Shown here: piece by piece, positions 24,598-32,841 of the stretch | Layout of the letters: each line of letters begins with the position of its first letter | How positions within the stretch are numbered: the first letter of the stretch is position 1 | Source of the DNA: Hymenobacter aquaticus | GTDB lineage: Bacteria > Bacteroidota > Bacteroidia > Cytophagales > Hymenobacteraceae | Assembly (NCBI RefSeq): GCF_004765605.1 | Contig: NZ_SRLC01000002.1 | Coordinates: 1,116,001 to 1,180,000 of the forward strand | Direction of reading: 5' to 3' | DNA: 64,000 nt | Notes under the pieces: model-generated | What the model was told of the DNA's origin: nothing | Database searches by the model: none | The model's input: the letters and a program-made list of their open reading frames with translations, nothing else | Program-made: the position numbers and the translations under genes

Positions 24598-24747
24598 CGG
24601 AGTGGGGGTTAGGAAGATACGGGGCTGAAGGTAAGCCGGCACCGGAATACTTCAATTACACGATTTTGCCCGCCGGGCTGCATGGCTCTCCTGCCGGCCT
24701 CGCCGAAAAGTGCCCGCAGTGCCCGGAAACGCACTTTTCGGCGGCTG

Positions 24748-24862
24748 GCAAAAAACATCAGGACGTTTGCCCCAAAACATAGTTATGTCTTGCCCCGGAC
24801 ATCACTATGTTTTGCCCGAAACGTCCTGATGTTTTGCCCAAAATCCGCCGGGATTTTGCCCC
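24748..24862. repeat. 22-bp-period array of variable palindromes
   Basis: Five copies of TTGCCC start at 24767, 24790, 24812, 24834 and 24856 (spacings 23, 22, 22, 22). Each is preceded by a different imperfect palindrome: AAACATCAGGACGTTT, ACATAGTTATGT, ACATCACTATGT, AAACGTCCTGATGTTT and AAATCCGCCGGGATTT. Core 1 is the exact reverse complement of core 4, and core 2 nearly that of core 3, so units 1-4 also fold as one long hairpin. Confidence 0.8.
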
Positions 24863-24901
24863 GCTTCCGCCGGCCCAGGAAGAATCCTATTCTTGGGCAA
24901 T

Positions 24902-24931
24902 GAAAAAGCCACCCCGCGAGAGGTGGCTTTG
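24902..24931 (-). terminator. Terminator downstream of recQ
   Basis: On the minus strand AAAGCCACC...GGTGGC is followed by TTTTTC. It lies about 140 nt past the recQ stop, beyond the palindromic element at 24954-25053. Confidence 0.6.
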
Positions 24932-24953
24932 TCGTTTGCGTACCAACCCAGAA

Positions 24954-25053
24954 CGTCATGCAGAGGCGCAGCCGAAGTATCTCGCGTGCAGTGGTATATG
25001 CTTAGCATGGCAACCTCAGCACGCGAGATGTCTCGCTTAGGCTCGACATGACG
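24954..25053. repeat. ~100-bp imperfect palindrome, REP/MITE-like
   Basis: The ends are CGTCATG (24954-24960) and CATGACG (25047-25053). Inside, ATCTCGCGTGC (24979-24989) pairs with GCACGCGAGAT (25019-25029). Between them lies a GGTATATGCTTAGCATGG-type stretch. The perfect sub-arms, intergenic position and lack of coding potential fit a dispersed palindromic repeat. Confidence 0.7.
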
Positions 25054-25068
25054 GTCTAGATTCGTAGC

Positions 25069-27270
25069 CTAGTTGGCGTACTCGCTCAGGAACTTGATGC
25101 GCATCAGACGCAGGTCTTCCTCCGTGTACTCGTCGGCGCCGAGCTCCTTGAGGGCCACGGCAATGTTGTCGGTGCTGGCCTGCAGGAAGTAGTCGGTGAT
25201 TTCGTCCTGCCGGTCGTGGTCCAGCACCCCGTCGATGTAGTAGTCGAGGTTGAGCTTGGTGCCCGAGTAGCAGATGTGCTCGATTTCCTCCATCAGCTCG
25301 CGCATGTCGATGCCCTTGGAGGAGGCAATTTCCTCCAGGTCCATCTTCTTGTCGATCTGCTGAATGATGTAGATCTTGATTTTCGACTTGTTGACGGCCG
25401 ACTTCACCACCACGTCGGCGGCCGTCACGATGTCGTTTTCATCGACGTACTTCTGAATCAGGGTCAGGAAGGGCTGGCCGAACTTCTGCGCCTTGCCCAG
25501 CCCGACGCCGCCCACGTGGGCCAGGTCGTCCATCTTGGTGGGGAAGGTGGTGGCCATTTCCTTCAGGCTCGGGTCCTGAAACAGCACGTAGGGGGGCAGG
25601 TTTTTCTCCTTGGCTATCTTCTTGCGCAAGGATTTCAGCATCTCAAAAAGCGTGGCATCGTGGCCGGCGGCTTCCTGAACTTCCTCTTTTTCTTGCTCTT
25701 CTTTCACCTCTTCCTCGTAGTTGTGGTCCTTGGTGAGTTTGATGGAATGGGGGTTGTCAATGAACTCTAAGCCCTTCGGGCAGATTTTCACCACGCCGAA
25801 GTTCTCAATATCCTTTTCCAGGAAGCCGTTGAGCAGGGCCTGCCGCATCAGCGAGTACCAGAAGGCCGCGTCGTGGGCTTTGCCTTTGCCATAAATCGGC
25901 AGGGCATTGTGGCCGTAGCTTTCCACGTGGGCGTTGCTCATGCCCATCAGCACCGTGCCGATGTGCTCGATACCGAAGCGCTCCTCGGTCTGCACCACGG
26001 CTTTCAGGGCCATCAGCACTTCGTCCTTGGCCTCAAACCGCTCCTTGGGGTGCTTGCAGTTGTCGCAGAAGCCGCAGTCCTTCTCGAAATGCTCGCCGAA
26101 GTAGTGCAGCAGCTGCTTGCGGCGGCACACGGCCGAGTCGGCGTAGTTGGCCATTTCCTGGAGCAGCAGCTTGGAGTTGTCGCGCTCGGTCACGGGCTTG
26201 TCCTTGTTGAACTTCTCCAGCTTCACGATGTCGTCGTAGCTGTAGAACATCAGGCAGTTGCCCTCCAGGCCGTCGCGGCCGCCGCGGCCGGTTTCCTGGT
26301 AGTAGCCCTCGATGCTCTTGGGCGTGTCGTAGTGAATCACGAAGCGCACGTCGGGTTTGTCGATGCCCATGCCGAAGGCAATGGTGGCCACGATGACGTC
26401 GGCCTCCTCATTGAGGAAGGCGTCCTGGTTGGCCATACGCACGTGGGGGTCGAGGCCGGCGTGGTAGGGCAGGGCCTTCACGTCATTCACGCGCAGCAGC
26501 TCGGCAATTTCCTCCACCTTCTTGCGGCTCAGGCAGTACACGATGCCGGCCTTGCCCTTGTGCTGCTTCACGTACTGAATCAGCTGCTTCTTGGTGTTGT
26601 GCTTGGGCCGCACCTCGTAGTAGAGGTTGGTGCGGTTAAACGAGGTCTTGAACACCGAGGCCTCGTCCATCTGCAGGTTTTTCTGGATGTCGAGCTGCAC
26701 CTTGGGCGTGGCCGTGGCCGTGAGGGCAATGATGGGCACCTGCCCGATGTTGTCGATGATGCCCCGGATGCGGCGGTACTCGGGCCGGAAGTCGTGGCCC
26801 CACTCCGAGATGCAGTGGGCCTCGTCAATGGCCACGAAGCTGATGGTGGCCTTCTGCAGGAAGTCGATGGTTTCGTCCTTGGTCAGGCTCTCGGGGGCCA
26901 CGTAGAGCAGCTTCACCTCCCCGCTGATGACGTCCTTTTTCACCCGGTTCATCTCCGACTTCGACAGGGTCGAGTTCAGGAACTGGGCGTTTACCCCGAA
27001 AGCGTTGAGCTGGTCGACCTGATTTTTCATCAGGGCAATCAGGGGGGAAATAACGATGGCCGTGCCGGGCAAAATGAGGGCGGGCAGCTGGTAGCACAGC
27101 GACTTACCCGCGCCGGTGGGCATAATCACGAAGGTATTGTTGCCCTCAATGACGTTCTGAATGATGGCTTCCTGAGTACCGCGGAACTGACCGTACCCAA
27201 AAACTTCCTTTAACTTGCCTTTCAGATCAGCCTCACGCTTGACTGCTTGTTTTACCGCTGGCATCGACAT
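25069..27270 (-). CDS. recQ: ATP-dependent DNA helicase RecQ
   Basis: A 733-residue 3'-5' helicase used in recombination and fork repair. Walker A is PTGAGKS at 51-57, the DEAH box at 149-152 (AIDEAHCISEWGHDF), and motif VI is in QETGRGGRDG (~326-335). The RQC zinc ligands are C382, C399, C402 and C405, followed by the winged helix and an HRDC domain (~530-610, DDLAHVGGVGLGKAQKFG). A further ~110 residues follow, seen in long Bacteroidota RecQs. Of several upstream in-frame starts, MSMPAVKQ at 27270 best fits family length. It is divergent from kdsD across a 76-nt gap. Confidence 0.93.
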   Translation of the reverse strand: MSMPAVKQAVKREADLKGKLKEVFGYGQFRGTQEAIIQNVIEGNNTFVIMPTGAGKSLCYQLPALILPGTAIVISPLIALMKNQVDQLNAFGVNAQFLNSTLSKSEMNRVKKDVISGEVKLLYVAPESLTKDETIDFLQKATISFVAIDEAHCISEWGHDFRPEYRRIRGIIDNIGQVPIIALTATATPKVQLDIQKNLQMDEASVFKTSFNRTNLYYEVRPKHNTKKQLIQYVKQHKGKAGIVYCLSRKKVEEIAELLRVNDVKALPYHAGLDPHVRMANQDAFLNEEADVIVATIAFGMGIDKPDVRFVIHYDTPKSIEGYYQETGRGGRDGLEGNCLMFYSYDDIVKLEKFNKDKPVTERDNSKLLLQEMANYADSAVCRRKQLLHYFGEHFEKDCGFCDNCKHPKERFEAKDEVLMALKAVVQTEERFGIEHIGTVLMGMSNAHVESYGHNALPIYGKGKAHDAAFWYSLMRQALLNGFLEKDIENFGVVKICPKGLEFIDNPHSIKLTKDHNYEEEVKEEQEKEEVQEAAGHDATLFEMLKSLRKKIAKEKNLPPYVLFQDPSLKEMATTFPTKMDDLAHVGGVGLGKAQKFGQPFLTLIQKYVDENDIVTAADVVVKSAVNKSKIKIYIIQQIDKKMDLEEIASSKGIDMRELMEEIEHICYSGTKLNLDYYIDGVLDHDRQDEITDYFLQASTDNIAVALKELGADEYTEEDLRLMRIKFLSEYAN

Positions 27271-27327
27271 TTCCACTTGCTCTTTTGGGTTGCAGACTTG
27301 AGCACCAACACTTCGGGGTTGGCTACT

Positions 27328-27349
27328 CAATCTAGACAAATTTAGATTG
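27328..27349. promoter_or_regulatory. Dyad CAATCTA-N8-TAGATTG and leftward -7 element between recQ and kdsD
   Basis: CAATCTA (27328-27334) and its exact reverse complement TAGATTG (27343-27349) are separated by 8 nt. The dyad encloses TAAATTTG on the minus strand (27344-27337), a -7 match for recQ, and its right arm overlaps the TTG start codon of kdsD. A repressor bound here could affect both genes. Confidence 0.45.
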
Positions 27350-28327
27350 AAACAGCAGAACGACACCATCACAATTGCAAAAAAAGTGCTTCTCGAAGAA
27401 GCTGACGCCGTTCGGGGCGTGGCCGAGGCCATAGCCCAAACGCCGGATTTTGCACAATGCGTAGCCGCCATACTCTCTTTACGGGGTAGGGTCGTGGTTA
27501 CCGGCATCGGTAAGAGTGCCCACATTGCGGGCAAAATGGTAGCCACCCTGAACTCCACGGGCACGCCCGCGCTGTTTATGCATGCCGCCGACGCCATTCA
27601 CGGGGACCTGGGCATGATTCAGCCCGAGGATTTTGTCATTGCCATCAGCAAGAGCGGCGACACGCCCGAAATAAAAGTGCTGGTGCCGCTGCTCAAGCGC
27701 AAGGGCGTGCCGCTGGCGGCCCTGGTCAGCAATGCCGACTCCTACCTGGGCGTGCAGGCCGACTACGTGCTGCACGCGCCCGTGACGCGCGAGGCCTGCC
27801 CCCACAACCTGGCGCCCACCACCAGCACCACCGCCGCCCTGGCCTTGGGCGACGCGCTGGCCGTGTGTCTGCTGGAGTCGCGCGAGTTCACCTCCGCCGA
27901 CTTTGCCCGCCTGCACCCCGGCGGCACGCTGGGCAAGAAGCTCTACCTGAAGGTGGGCGACCTGAGCCGCCAAAACCAGACGCCCCAGGTGCGGGAAGAC
28001 GCGCCGCTCAAGGACATCATCCTGGAAATATCGGGTAAGCGCCTGGGCGCGACGGCCGTGCTGGCCCAGGCCGGGCAGCAGCTGCTGGGCATCATCACCG
28101 ACGGCGACCTGCGGCGCATGCTCACCAACTTCTCCTCCCGGCTGGGAGAAGTCCGGGCCCGCGACATCATGACGCCCCAGCCCATGACCATTGATGTGGA
28201 CGACTTTGCCGCCGAGGCGTTGGTTCGGATGCAAAATCGTAATATCACTCAACTCATTGTCACTGACGGTGGTCAGTTCAGCGGCTTCATCCACTTGCAC
28301 GACTTGCTGCGCGAAGGCTTGGTATAG
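27347..28327 (+). CDS. kdsD: D-arabinose-5-phosphate isomerase (KpsF/GutQ family)
   Basis: Interconverts ribulose-5-phosphate and arabinose-5-phosphate, the first step to KDO of lipopolysaccharide. The 326-residue protein has an N-terminal SIS domain (RVVVTGIGKSAHIAGKMVAT in part; DFVIAISKSGDTPEI; NLAPTTSTTAAL) and two CBS domains from ~205 (GLLGIITDGDLRRML-type and DIMTPQPMTI). The best start is TTG at 27347 since no ATG or GTG precedes the conserved region closer. Together with manC downstream it supplies envelope sugars. Confidence 0.9.
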   Translation: MKQQNDTITIAKKVLLEEADAVRGVAEAIAQTPDFAQCVAAILSLRGRVVVTGIGKSAHIAGKMVATLNSTGTPALFMHAADAIHGDLGMIQPEDFVIAISKSGDTPEIKVLVPLLKRKGVPLAALVSNADSYLGVQADYVLHAPVTREACPHNLAPTTSTTAALALGDALAVCLLESREFTSADFARLHPGGTLGKKLYLKVGDLSRQNQTPQVREDAPLKDIILEISGKRLGATAVLAQAGQQLLGIITDGDLRRMLTNFSSRLGEVRARDIMTPQPMTIDVDDFAAEALVRMQNRNITQLIVTDGGQFSGFIHLHDLLREGLV

Positions 28328-28410
28328 TCAAATAGTTACATTACTTTACGCTTAAATACCATGATTGCGCTTGCTAGTCGTGGTAGCCAACATTTAATCG
28401 TCTTCTTCTG

Positions 28411-29502
28411 ATGAATCAGAATACGTTCCTCGTCGTGATGGCCGGTGGTATCGGCAGCCGCTTCTGGCCCTTCAGCCGTACCACGCTGCCCAAGCAGTTT
28501 CACGACGTGATGGGCGTGGGCCGCTCGATGCTGCAGCTCACGGTCGATAGGTTCAAGGACATTTGCCCGCCCGAAAACGTCTTCGTGGTAACCAACCGCG
28601 ACTATACCGACCTGGTGCACCAGCACCTGCCGGAGCTGCCCGTCTCGCAGATTCTCGGGGAGCCGATCGGGCGCAATACCGCGCCCTGCATTGCCTACGC
28701 CAGCTACTGCATTGCCAAGCGCAACCCCAAGGGCACCATCATCGTGACGCCCGCCGACCACGCGGTGCTGCACGAGGACGAGTTCCGCCGCATCATCCGG
28801 CAGGCCGTGGAAGTGGCCGAGAGCCACGAGGTGCTGCTCACGCTGGGCATTCAGCCCTCCCGCCCCGATACCGGCTACGGCTACATTCAGTACATCGACG
28901 AGGACAGCAAGAGCGGCCTGCCCAAGGGCCTGAAGAAGGTGAAAACCTTCACCGAGAAGCCGAATCTGGAGCTAGCCCGCATGTTCGTCGACAGCGGCGA
29001 CTTCCTCTGGAACTCGGGCCTGTTTGTGTGGCGGGCCGACGCCATCATTCACGCCTTCCACCAGTACCTGAGCGACATTGCCGAGGTGTTCGACGAAGGC
29101 ATCAGCGAGCTGGGCACCGACAACGAAGCCGAGTTTATCACCCAGGCCTACACCCGCTGCCGCAACATCAGCATCGACTACGGGGTGATGGAAAAGGCCG
29201 ACAACGTGTACGTGCTGCCCGCCGACTTCGGCTGGAGCGACCTGGGCACCTGGGACTCGCTGCACCGCATGGGCCACCACGACGCCGACAACAACGTGGT
29301 AGACGGCGACGCGCTGCTCTACGACACCCGGGAGTGCGTCATCAAAACCCCTTCGGAGCGCCTGGTGGTGGTGCAGGGCCTCGACGGCTACATCATTGCC
29401 GAGTACGACAACGTGCTGCTGATCTGCAAGCGCACCGAGGAGCAGCGGGTTAAGGAGTTTGTGGCCGACGTGAAGTCCAAGAAGGGCAACGGCTACAACT
29501 AA
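28411..29502 (+). CDS. manC: Mannose-1-phosphate guanylyltransferase
   Basis: Makes GDP-mannose from mannose-1-phosphate and GTP. The 363-residue protein has the nucleotidyltransferase start VVMAGGIGSRFWPFSRTTLPKQF (seen as AGGIGSRFWPFSR), the GRNTAPCIAYAS motif, VTPADH, FTEKP and ADFGWSDLGTW, all typical. It lacks the C-terminal PMI domain of bifunctional ManC; a separate cupin of that type is convergent just downstream (29605-30108). kdsD is 83 nt upstream on the same strand. Confidence 0.93.
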   Translation: MNQNTFLVVMAGGIGSRFWPFSRTTLPKQFHDVMGVGRSMLQLTVDRFKDICPPENVFVVTNRDYTDLVHQHLPELPVSQILGEPIGRNTAPCIAYASYCIAKRNPKGTIIVTPADHAVLHEDEFRRIIRQAVEVAESHEVLLTLGIQPSRPDTGYGYIQYIDEDSKSGLPKGLKKVKTFTEKPNLELARMFVDSGDFLWNSGLFVWRADAIIHAFHQYLSDIAEVFDEGISELGTDNEAEFITQAYTRCRNISIDYGVMEKADNVYVLPADFGWSDLGTWDSLHRMGHHDADNNVVDGDALLYDTRECVIKTPSERLVVVQGLDGYIIAEYDNVLLICKRTEEQRVKEFVADVKSKKGNGYN

Positions 29503-29525
29503 GCGCGGCCCCTGCGGGCACCAAT

Positions 29526-29570
29526 AAAAAGGCCGGCTACGATTCCTGAGCGGATGGTAGCCGGCCTTTT
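29526..29570. terminator. Bidirectional terminator between manC and the cupin gene
   Basis: AAAAAGGCCGGCTAC and GTAGCCGGCCTTTT arms around a 17-nt loop, in a convergent gap. Confidence 0.8.
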
Positions 29571-29604
29571 CGTTGCCGGAAAAGTCGAGTTCAAAGATCC
29601 GGGC

Positions 29605-30108
29605 CTAGCGGCCGAAGTCGTCCTGCACCCGCACGATGTCGTCTTCGTCGGAAGGCTGGGTGGCGTCGGTGTGCTGCCAGATTTCGGCTATCAGGCCCCA
29701 GTCGTCGAGGCCTACGAGGCGGTGCCGCTCACCCTGCCGGAGCGTAATGACCTGGCCCGGGGCGTAGGTTTTCAGCTCGCCCTGCTCGTCGGTAGGGCTG
29801 GTAACAACGCCCACGGTGCCCCGCACTACCTTCCAGATTTCGGCCCGGCGGTGGTGGTACTGCCAGGAGAGGCGCTGGTGGGGGGCCACGAGCAGCACCT
29901 TTGGGCTGAGCTTGCCCGAAATGCGGAGCTGGTCGATGGGCAGCCCGTCGAAGTAGGTGTCGGCAAACTGCTGGGCCTGGTTTTCGTCGAGCACGAAAAA
30001 GCCGCCCCAGGGCCGGGTCTGATCCTGCTGGGCAATGCCAAAACCCTGCTCCTGCAGGTGCTGCTGGGTTTGCTGGAATAGCTGCTGCTTAGACATCTCA
30101 GAACTCAT
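29605..30108 (-). CDS. Phosphomannose isomerase type II-like cupin
   Basis: A 167-residue single cupin matching the C-terminal half of bifunctional ManC/type II PMI: RPWGGFFVLDE, KVLLVAPHQRLSWQYHHRRAE (seen as PHQRLSWQYHHRRAEIW), VVRGTVGVV and RQGERHRLVG. Metal ligands (H-x-H, E, H) are in place. It probably interconverts fructose-6-phosphate and mannose-6-phosphate, feeding ManC next door, though the convergent arrangement means separate control. The start may be at 30108 or the next ATG (30096). Confidence 0.82.
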   Translation of the reverse strand: MSSEMSKQQLFQQTQQHLQEQGFGIAQQDQTRPWGGFFVLDENQAQQFADTYFDGLPIDQLRISGKLSPKVLLVAPHQRLSWQYHHRRAEIWKVVRGTVGVVTSPTDEQGELKTYAPGQVITLRQGERHRLVGLDDWGLIAEIWQHTDATQPSDEDDIVRVQDDFGR

Positions 30109-30202
30109 AATCGGTTAGAGGCAAAAGGTAAAATATTTAATCCGGCATTCAAACGCCCGGTTGCTGGCGGTCCGCAACAGTTGTTGCCCTGGAAGCGCCC
30201 GG

Positions 30203-31267
30203 CTACCGGGCCTCGGTTGGCACCCGCTGCTCCTGCGACTGGTGCAACGACGAGCTGCGGATAATCAGCTCGGGCTTGAGCACCAGGTGCGGCGGCTCAT
30301 AGGCGGGGCCCCGCTTGAGCAGCTGCAGAAACAGGCGCACGGCCGTTTCGCCCATCTGCTCGGCCCGCTGGTCCACCACCGTCATCTGGGGCTGGGTCAT
30401 GGTGGTGAAGGGCTCGTTGCTGAAGCAGGCCAGGGCTACTTCCTGGGGCACCCGCACGCCCTTTTCGCGCAGCACTTCCAGCGCCCCCACCGACGGAATG
30501 GCGTAGGCGGCGAAGATACCGTCGAGGGGCGGCTCCAGGGCCAGCAGGTGCTGCATACCCAGGCGGCCAGCGTCGTGGGTCAGGGAAGGCAGCGAATATA
30601 CCCAATCGTCTTCAAAAGGCAACCCGTGGGCCTGCAATGCGGCCTGGTAACCCAGAAACCGGTTGCGGCTGGTGTTCAGGTGCTGGGGCCCGGCCAGGTG
30701 CACGATGCGCTTACAGCCCTGAGCAATGAGGTGGGACACGGCCTGGTAAGCGCCCTGAAAGTCATCCAGCACCACGGCCATGCTGCGGGGCAAATCCGGT
30801 GCCCGGTCGAAGAACACCAGCGGCGTGCCCTGGCGGCGCACCTGCTCGAAGTGGTCCGTTTCCGAGAACGTGGTAGCCGACACCGACACCAGAATGCCCT
30901 CTACCTGGGCTGCCAGCAGGGTTTCGATGTTCTTCTGCTCGCGCCGCAGCTCCTCGTTCGATTGGCAGAGCAGCACGTTGAAGCCCTCCAGCGTGGCTAC
31001 CCGTTCGATGCCGTTCATCACGGCCGGAAAGAAGTAGCCTTTGATGTGAGGCACAATCACGCCGATGGTTTTGCTGTGGCCCCGGCGCAGGGCGGCGGCC
31101 AACTGGTTGGGGCGGTAGTTCAGCTCCTGGGCCATCTGGCGCACCCGGTCCTTGGTAGCTTCACTGATGTCGCGGTGGCCGGCCAGGGCCCGCGAGACGC
31201 TGGAGGTCGACAGGTTGAGGGCTTTGGCTAAATCCCGCAGGGAGACTTGCTGCTTTTTGGCGGACAT
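30203..31267 (-). CDS. LacI-family transcriptional regulator (1)
   Basis: A 354-residue regulator. The N-terminal helix-turn-helix VSLRDLAKALNLSTSSVSRAL leads to the hinge YRPNQLAAALRRG (cut here), followed by a periplasmic-binding-like effector domain (TIGVIVPHIKGYFFPAVMNG in part; GILVSVSATT; GIFAAYAIPSVGALEVL). It has both YRPN and an Ala-Leu-rich hinge helix, so it should kink a palindromic operator. The sugar permease gene lies just upstream on the same strand, and a second LacI-type gene lies beyond it, so sugar-responsive control is likely. An operator-like palindrome is found at 31346-31362. Confidence 0.9.
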   Translation of the reverse strand: MSAKKQQVSLRDLAKALNLSTSSVSRALAGHRDISEATKDRVRQMAQELNYRPNQLAAALRRGHSKTIGVIVPHIKGYFFPAVMNGIERVATLEGFNVLLCQSNEELRREQKNIETLLAAQVEGILVSVSATTFSETDHFEQVRRQGTPLVFFDRAPDLPRSMAVVLDDFQGAYQAVSHLIAQGCKRIVHLAGPQHLNTSRNRFLGYQAALQAHGLPFEDDWVYSLPSLTHDAGRLGMQHLLALEPPLDGIFAAYAIPSVGALEVLREKGVRVPQEVALACFSNEPFTTMTQPQMTVVDQRAEQMGETAVRLFLQLLKRGPAYEPPHLVLKPELIIRSSSLHQSQEQRVPTEAR

Positions 31268-31345
31268 AGGGCAAGGCGTTTACGACCGGAACCGTTGCCA
31301 GTCGAGCCCAAGGAACAACACAGACCGCAATTCATCAAGAAAAAT

Positions 31346-31362
31346 TGCACAACAGTTGCGCA
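31346..31362. promoter_or_regulatory. Operator-like palindrome upstream of LacI gene 1
   Basis: TGCACAACAGTTGCGCA is a 17-bp near-perfect palindrome (one mismatched pair, odd centre) lying 79-95 nt upstream of the regulator's start and 17 nt past the permease stop. Suitable as an autoregulatory LacI site, though these often have an even CG centre. Confidence 0.35.
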
Positions 31363-31378
31363 GCAGGTGCGGCATGCA

Positions 31379-32656
31379 TTAGCTCAAAACCACCCTACGG
31401 CTGCCCCGCAGCCCATACCACAGGATATAACCGTAGCACAACACTGGCAGCAACAGGGCCATGCGCAGCCCGCTGTGGTCGGCAATGGCACCGAACAGCA
31501 TCGGAATCAGGGCGCCACCCACAATGGCCATGCACAGCAGCCCCGAGGCCTGCTCGGTATGCCGGCCCAGCCTGGCCACGGCCAGGGTGAAGATGGTGGA
31601 GAACATCAGGGAGTTCATCAGGCCCACGGCCAGCAGGCTCCACATGGCGGTGGCACCCGTAGTGTTAATCGAAATCAGGACCAAAGCAGCGGCACCCACG
31701 GCATTGAAGGCGAGCAGCTTGCCGGGCGCAAACTTTTGGAGCAGATACGCGCCCGAGAACCGGCCAATCATGGCCGCGCCCCAATAAAACAGCACCCGGT
31801 CGCCGGCGGCTTTGGGGTCCAGGTGCAGCACGTCGGGCAGGGCCAGGTAGTTCACAATGTGGGAGCCAATGGCCACTTCGGCCCCGACGTAGGCGAAAAT
31901 GCCCACCACACCCAGCACCAGATGGCGGTAGCTCCAGGCGCTACGGGCCGGGCCGGCCGCTTCGGCAGCGGCTTCCTCGTTGGCGTGCTCCAACTGGGGC
32001 AGGTGCACGCGGCCGAGCAGCAGGCTGATGAGCAGCAGCGCCGTGCCAATGACCAGGTAAGGCACCTGCACGGCGCGCACGTCGATGCTGGCGGCGCTGG
32101 CCGCCATGTTCAGCGTGGGCAGGTGGCTCAAGATCAGGGCGCTGCCCACGTAGGGCGCCAGAGTGGTGCCGAGCGAGTTGAAGGCCTGCGTGAGCGTGAG
32201 GCGGGCCGAAGCCGATTCGGGCGGGCCCAGAATGGCCACGTAGGGGTTGGCGGCCACTTGCAGAATGGTAATTCCGGAGGCCAGCACAAACAAAGCGCCC
32301 AGAAACAAGCCGTACACCCGGGCTTCGGCGGCCGGATAAAACAGGTAGGCCCCGACGGCCGCCACGGCAAAGCCAATGAGCATGCCGCGCTTGTAGCCAA
32401 CCCGCGCCACGAGCAGGCCGGCCGGAATGCTGATAAAGAAATACGCCCCGAAAAAGCACAGGTTAATCAGGTTGGCCTGGGCGAAGGACAGCTGAAAAAT
32501 GGCTTTCAGGTACGGAATCAGAATGTCGTTGAGGCAGGTGATGAAGCCCCAGAGGAAAAACAGGGTCGTTACGGCGCTCAGAGCCGAGGTGTACCGGGGC
32601 GGGGTGGTGCCCGCCGCAACGGGCCGGCTGGGCAGGGTAGGCGAGGGTAGTGCCAT
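31379..32656 (-). CDS. Sugar:H+ symporter of the FHS (FucP-like) MFS family
   Basis: A 425-residue, 12-helix major-facilitator protein. The first helix region (ALSAVTTLFFLWGFITCLND in part) with LNDILIPYLKAIFQLS is the FucP/GluP signature, as is QVAANPYVAILG and the duplicated ARLTLTQAFNSLGTT. FHS members import L-fucose, galactose, glucose or mannose; the substrate cannot be told from sequence. It lies between two LacI-type regulators, and the GDP-mannose genes are near, so a hexose is likely. Confidence 0.88.
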   Translation of the reverse strand: MALPSPTLPSRPVAAGTTPPRYTSALSAVTTLFFLWGFITCLNDILIPYLKAIFQLSFAQANLINLCFFGAYFFISIPAGLLVARVGYKRGMLIGFAVAAVGAYLFYPAAEARVYGLFLGALFVLASGITILQVAANPYVAILGPPESASARLTLTQAFNSLGTTLAPYVGSALILSHLPTLNMAASAASIDVRAVQVPYLVIGTALLLISLLLGRVHLPQLEHANEEAAAEAAGPARSAWSYRHLVLGVVGIFAYVGAEVAIGSHIVNYLALPDVLHLDPKAAGDRVLFYWGAAMIGRFSGAYLLQKFAPGKLLAFNAVGAAALVLISINTTGATAMWSLLAVGLMNSLMFSTIFTLAVARLGRHTEQASGLLCMAIVGGALIPMLFGAIADHSGLRMALLLPVLCYGYILWYGLRGSRRVVLS

Positions 32657-32806
32657 ACAGGAATAGCGCGGAATCGGAAGGAAAGAAGTAGCCGGAACGT
32701 AAAGCCGAACAGGGGTTAGCTGCCCGCCCCGGCCCGTAAAGTAGCCATCTTCCGGACAGGTCGGGCTTTGGGGCTTATGCGGGCACCCCGCTGACCACGA
32801 TTATCA

Positions 32807-32814
32807 TACCTTTG
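32807..32814 (+). promoter_or_regulatory. -7 element for LacI gene 2
   Basis: TACCTTTG, an exact TAnnTTTG match, 28 nt before the ATG at 32842. Confidence 0.5.
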
Positions 32815-32841
32815 AAAGATGAGAATCAAGACCATCCTGGT

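Larger units (their letters stand above)
24598..25068. other. Repeat-rich gap between M3 peptidase and recQ
   Basis: A 471-nt stretch without a convincing gene. It contains a 22-bp-period palindrome array (24748-24862), a terminator for recQ (24902-24931) and a ~100-bp imperfect palindrome (24954-25053). Frames of 60-80 codons crossing it are by-products of the repeats (FCPK/VLPR-type reading). Confidence 0.7.

Noticed and set aside
24748..24862. CRISPR array
   Set aside because: The period is only 22 bp, the constant part is ~7 bp and the variable parts are palindromes related to one another; no cas gene is near.
24682..25040. Short ORFs through the repeat-rich gap (FCPK/VLPR-type peptides)
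   Set aside because: The apparent coding is a by-product of 22-bp periodicity, since 66 bp makes a 22-codon repeat; no promoter or stable composition.
25873..27213. 446-codon open frame antisense to recQ
   Set aside because: Mirror of a well-conserved helicase; no domain or signal of its own.
32803..32822. LacI operator over the promoter of LacI gene 2
   Set aside because: TCAT/ATGA and CTTT/AAAG symmetries are present but have different centres, so no single good palindrome results.
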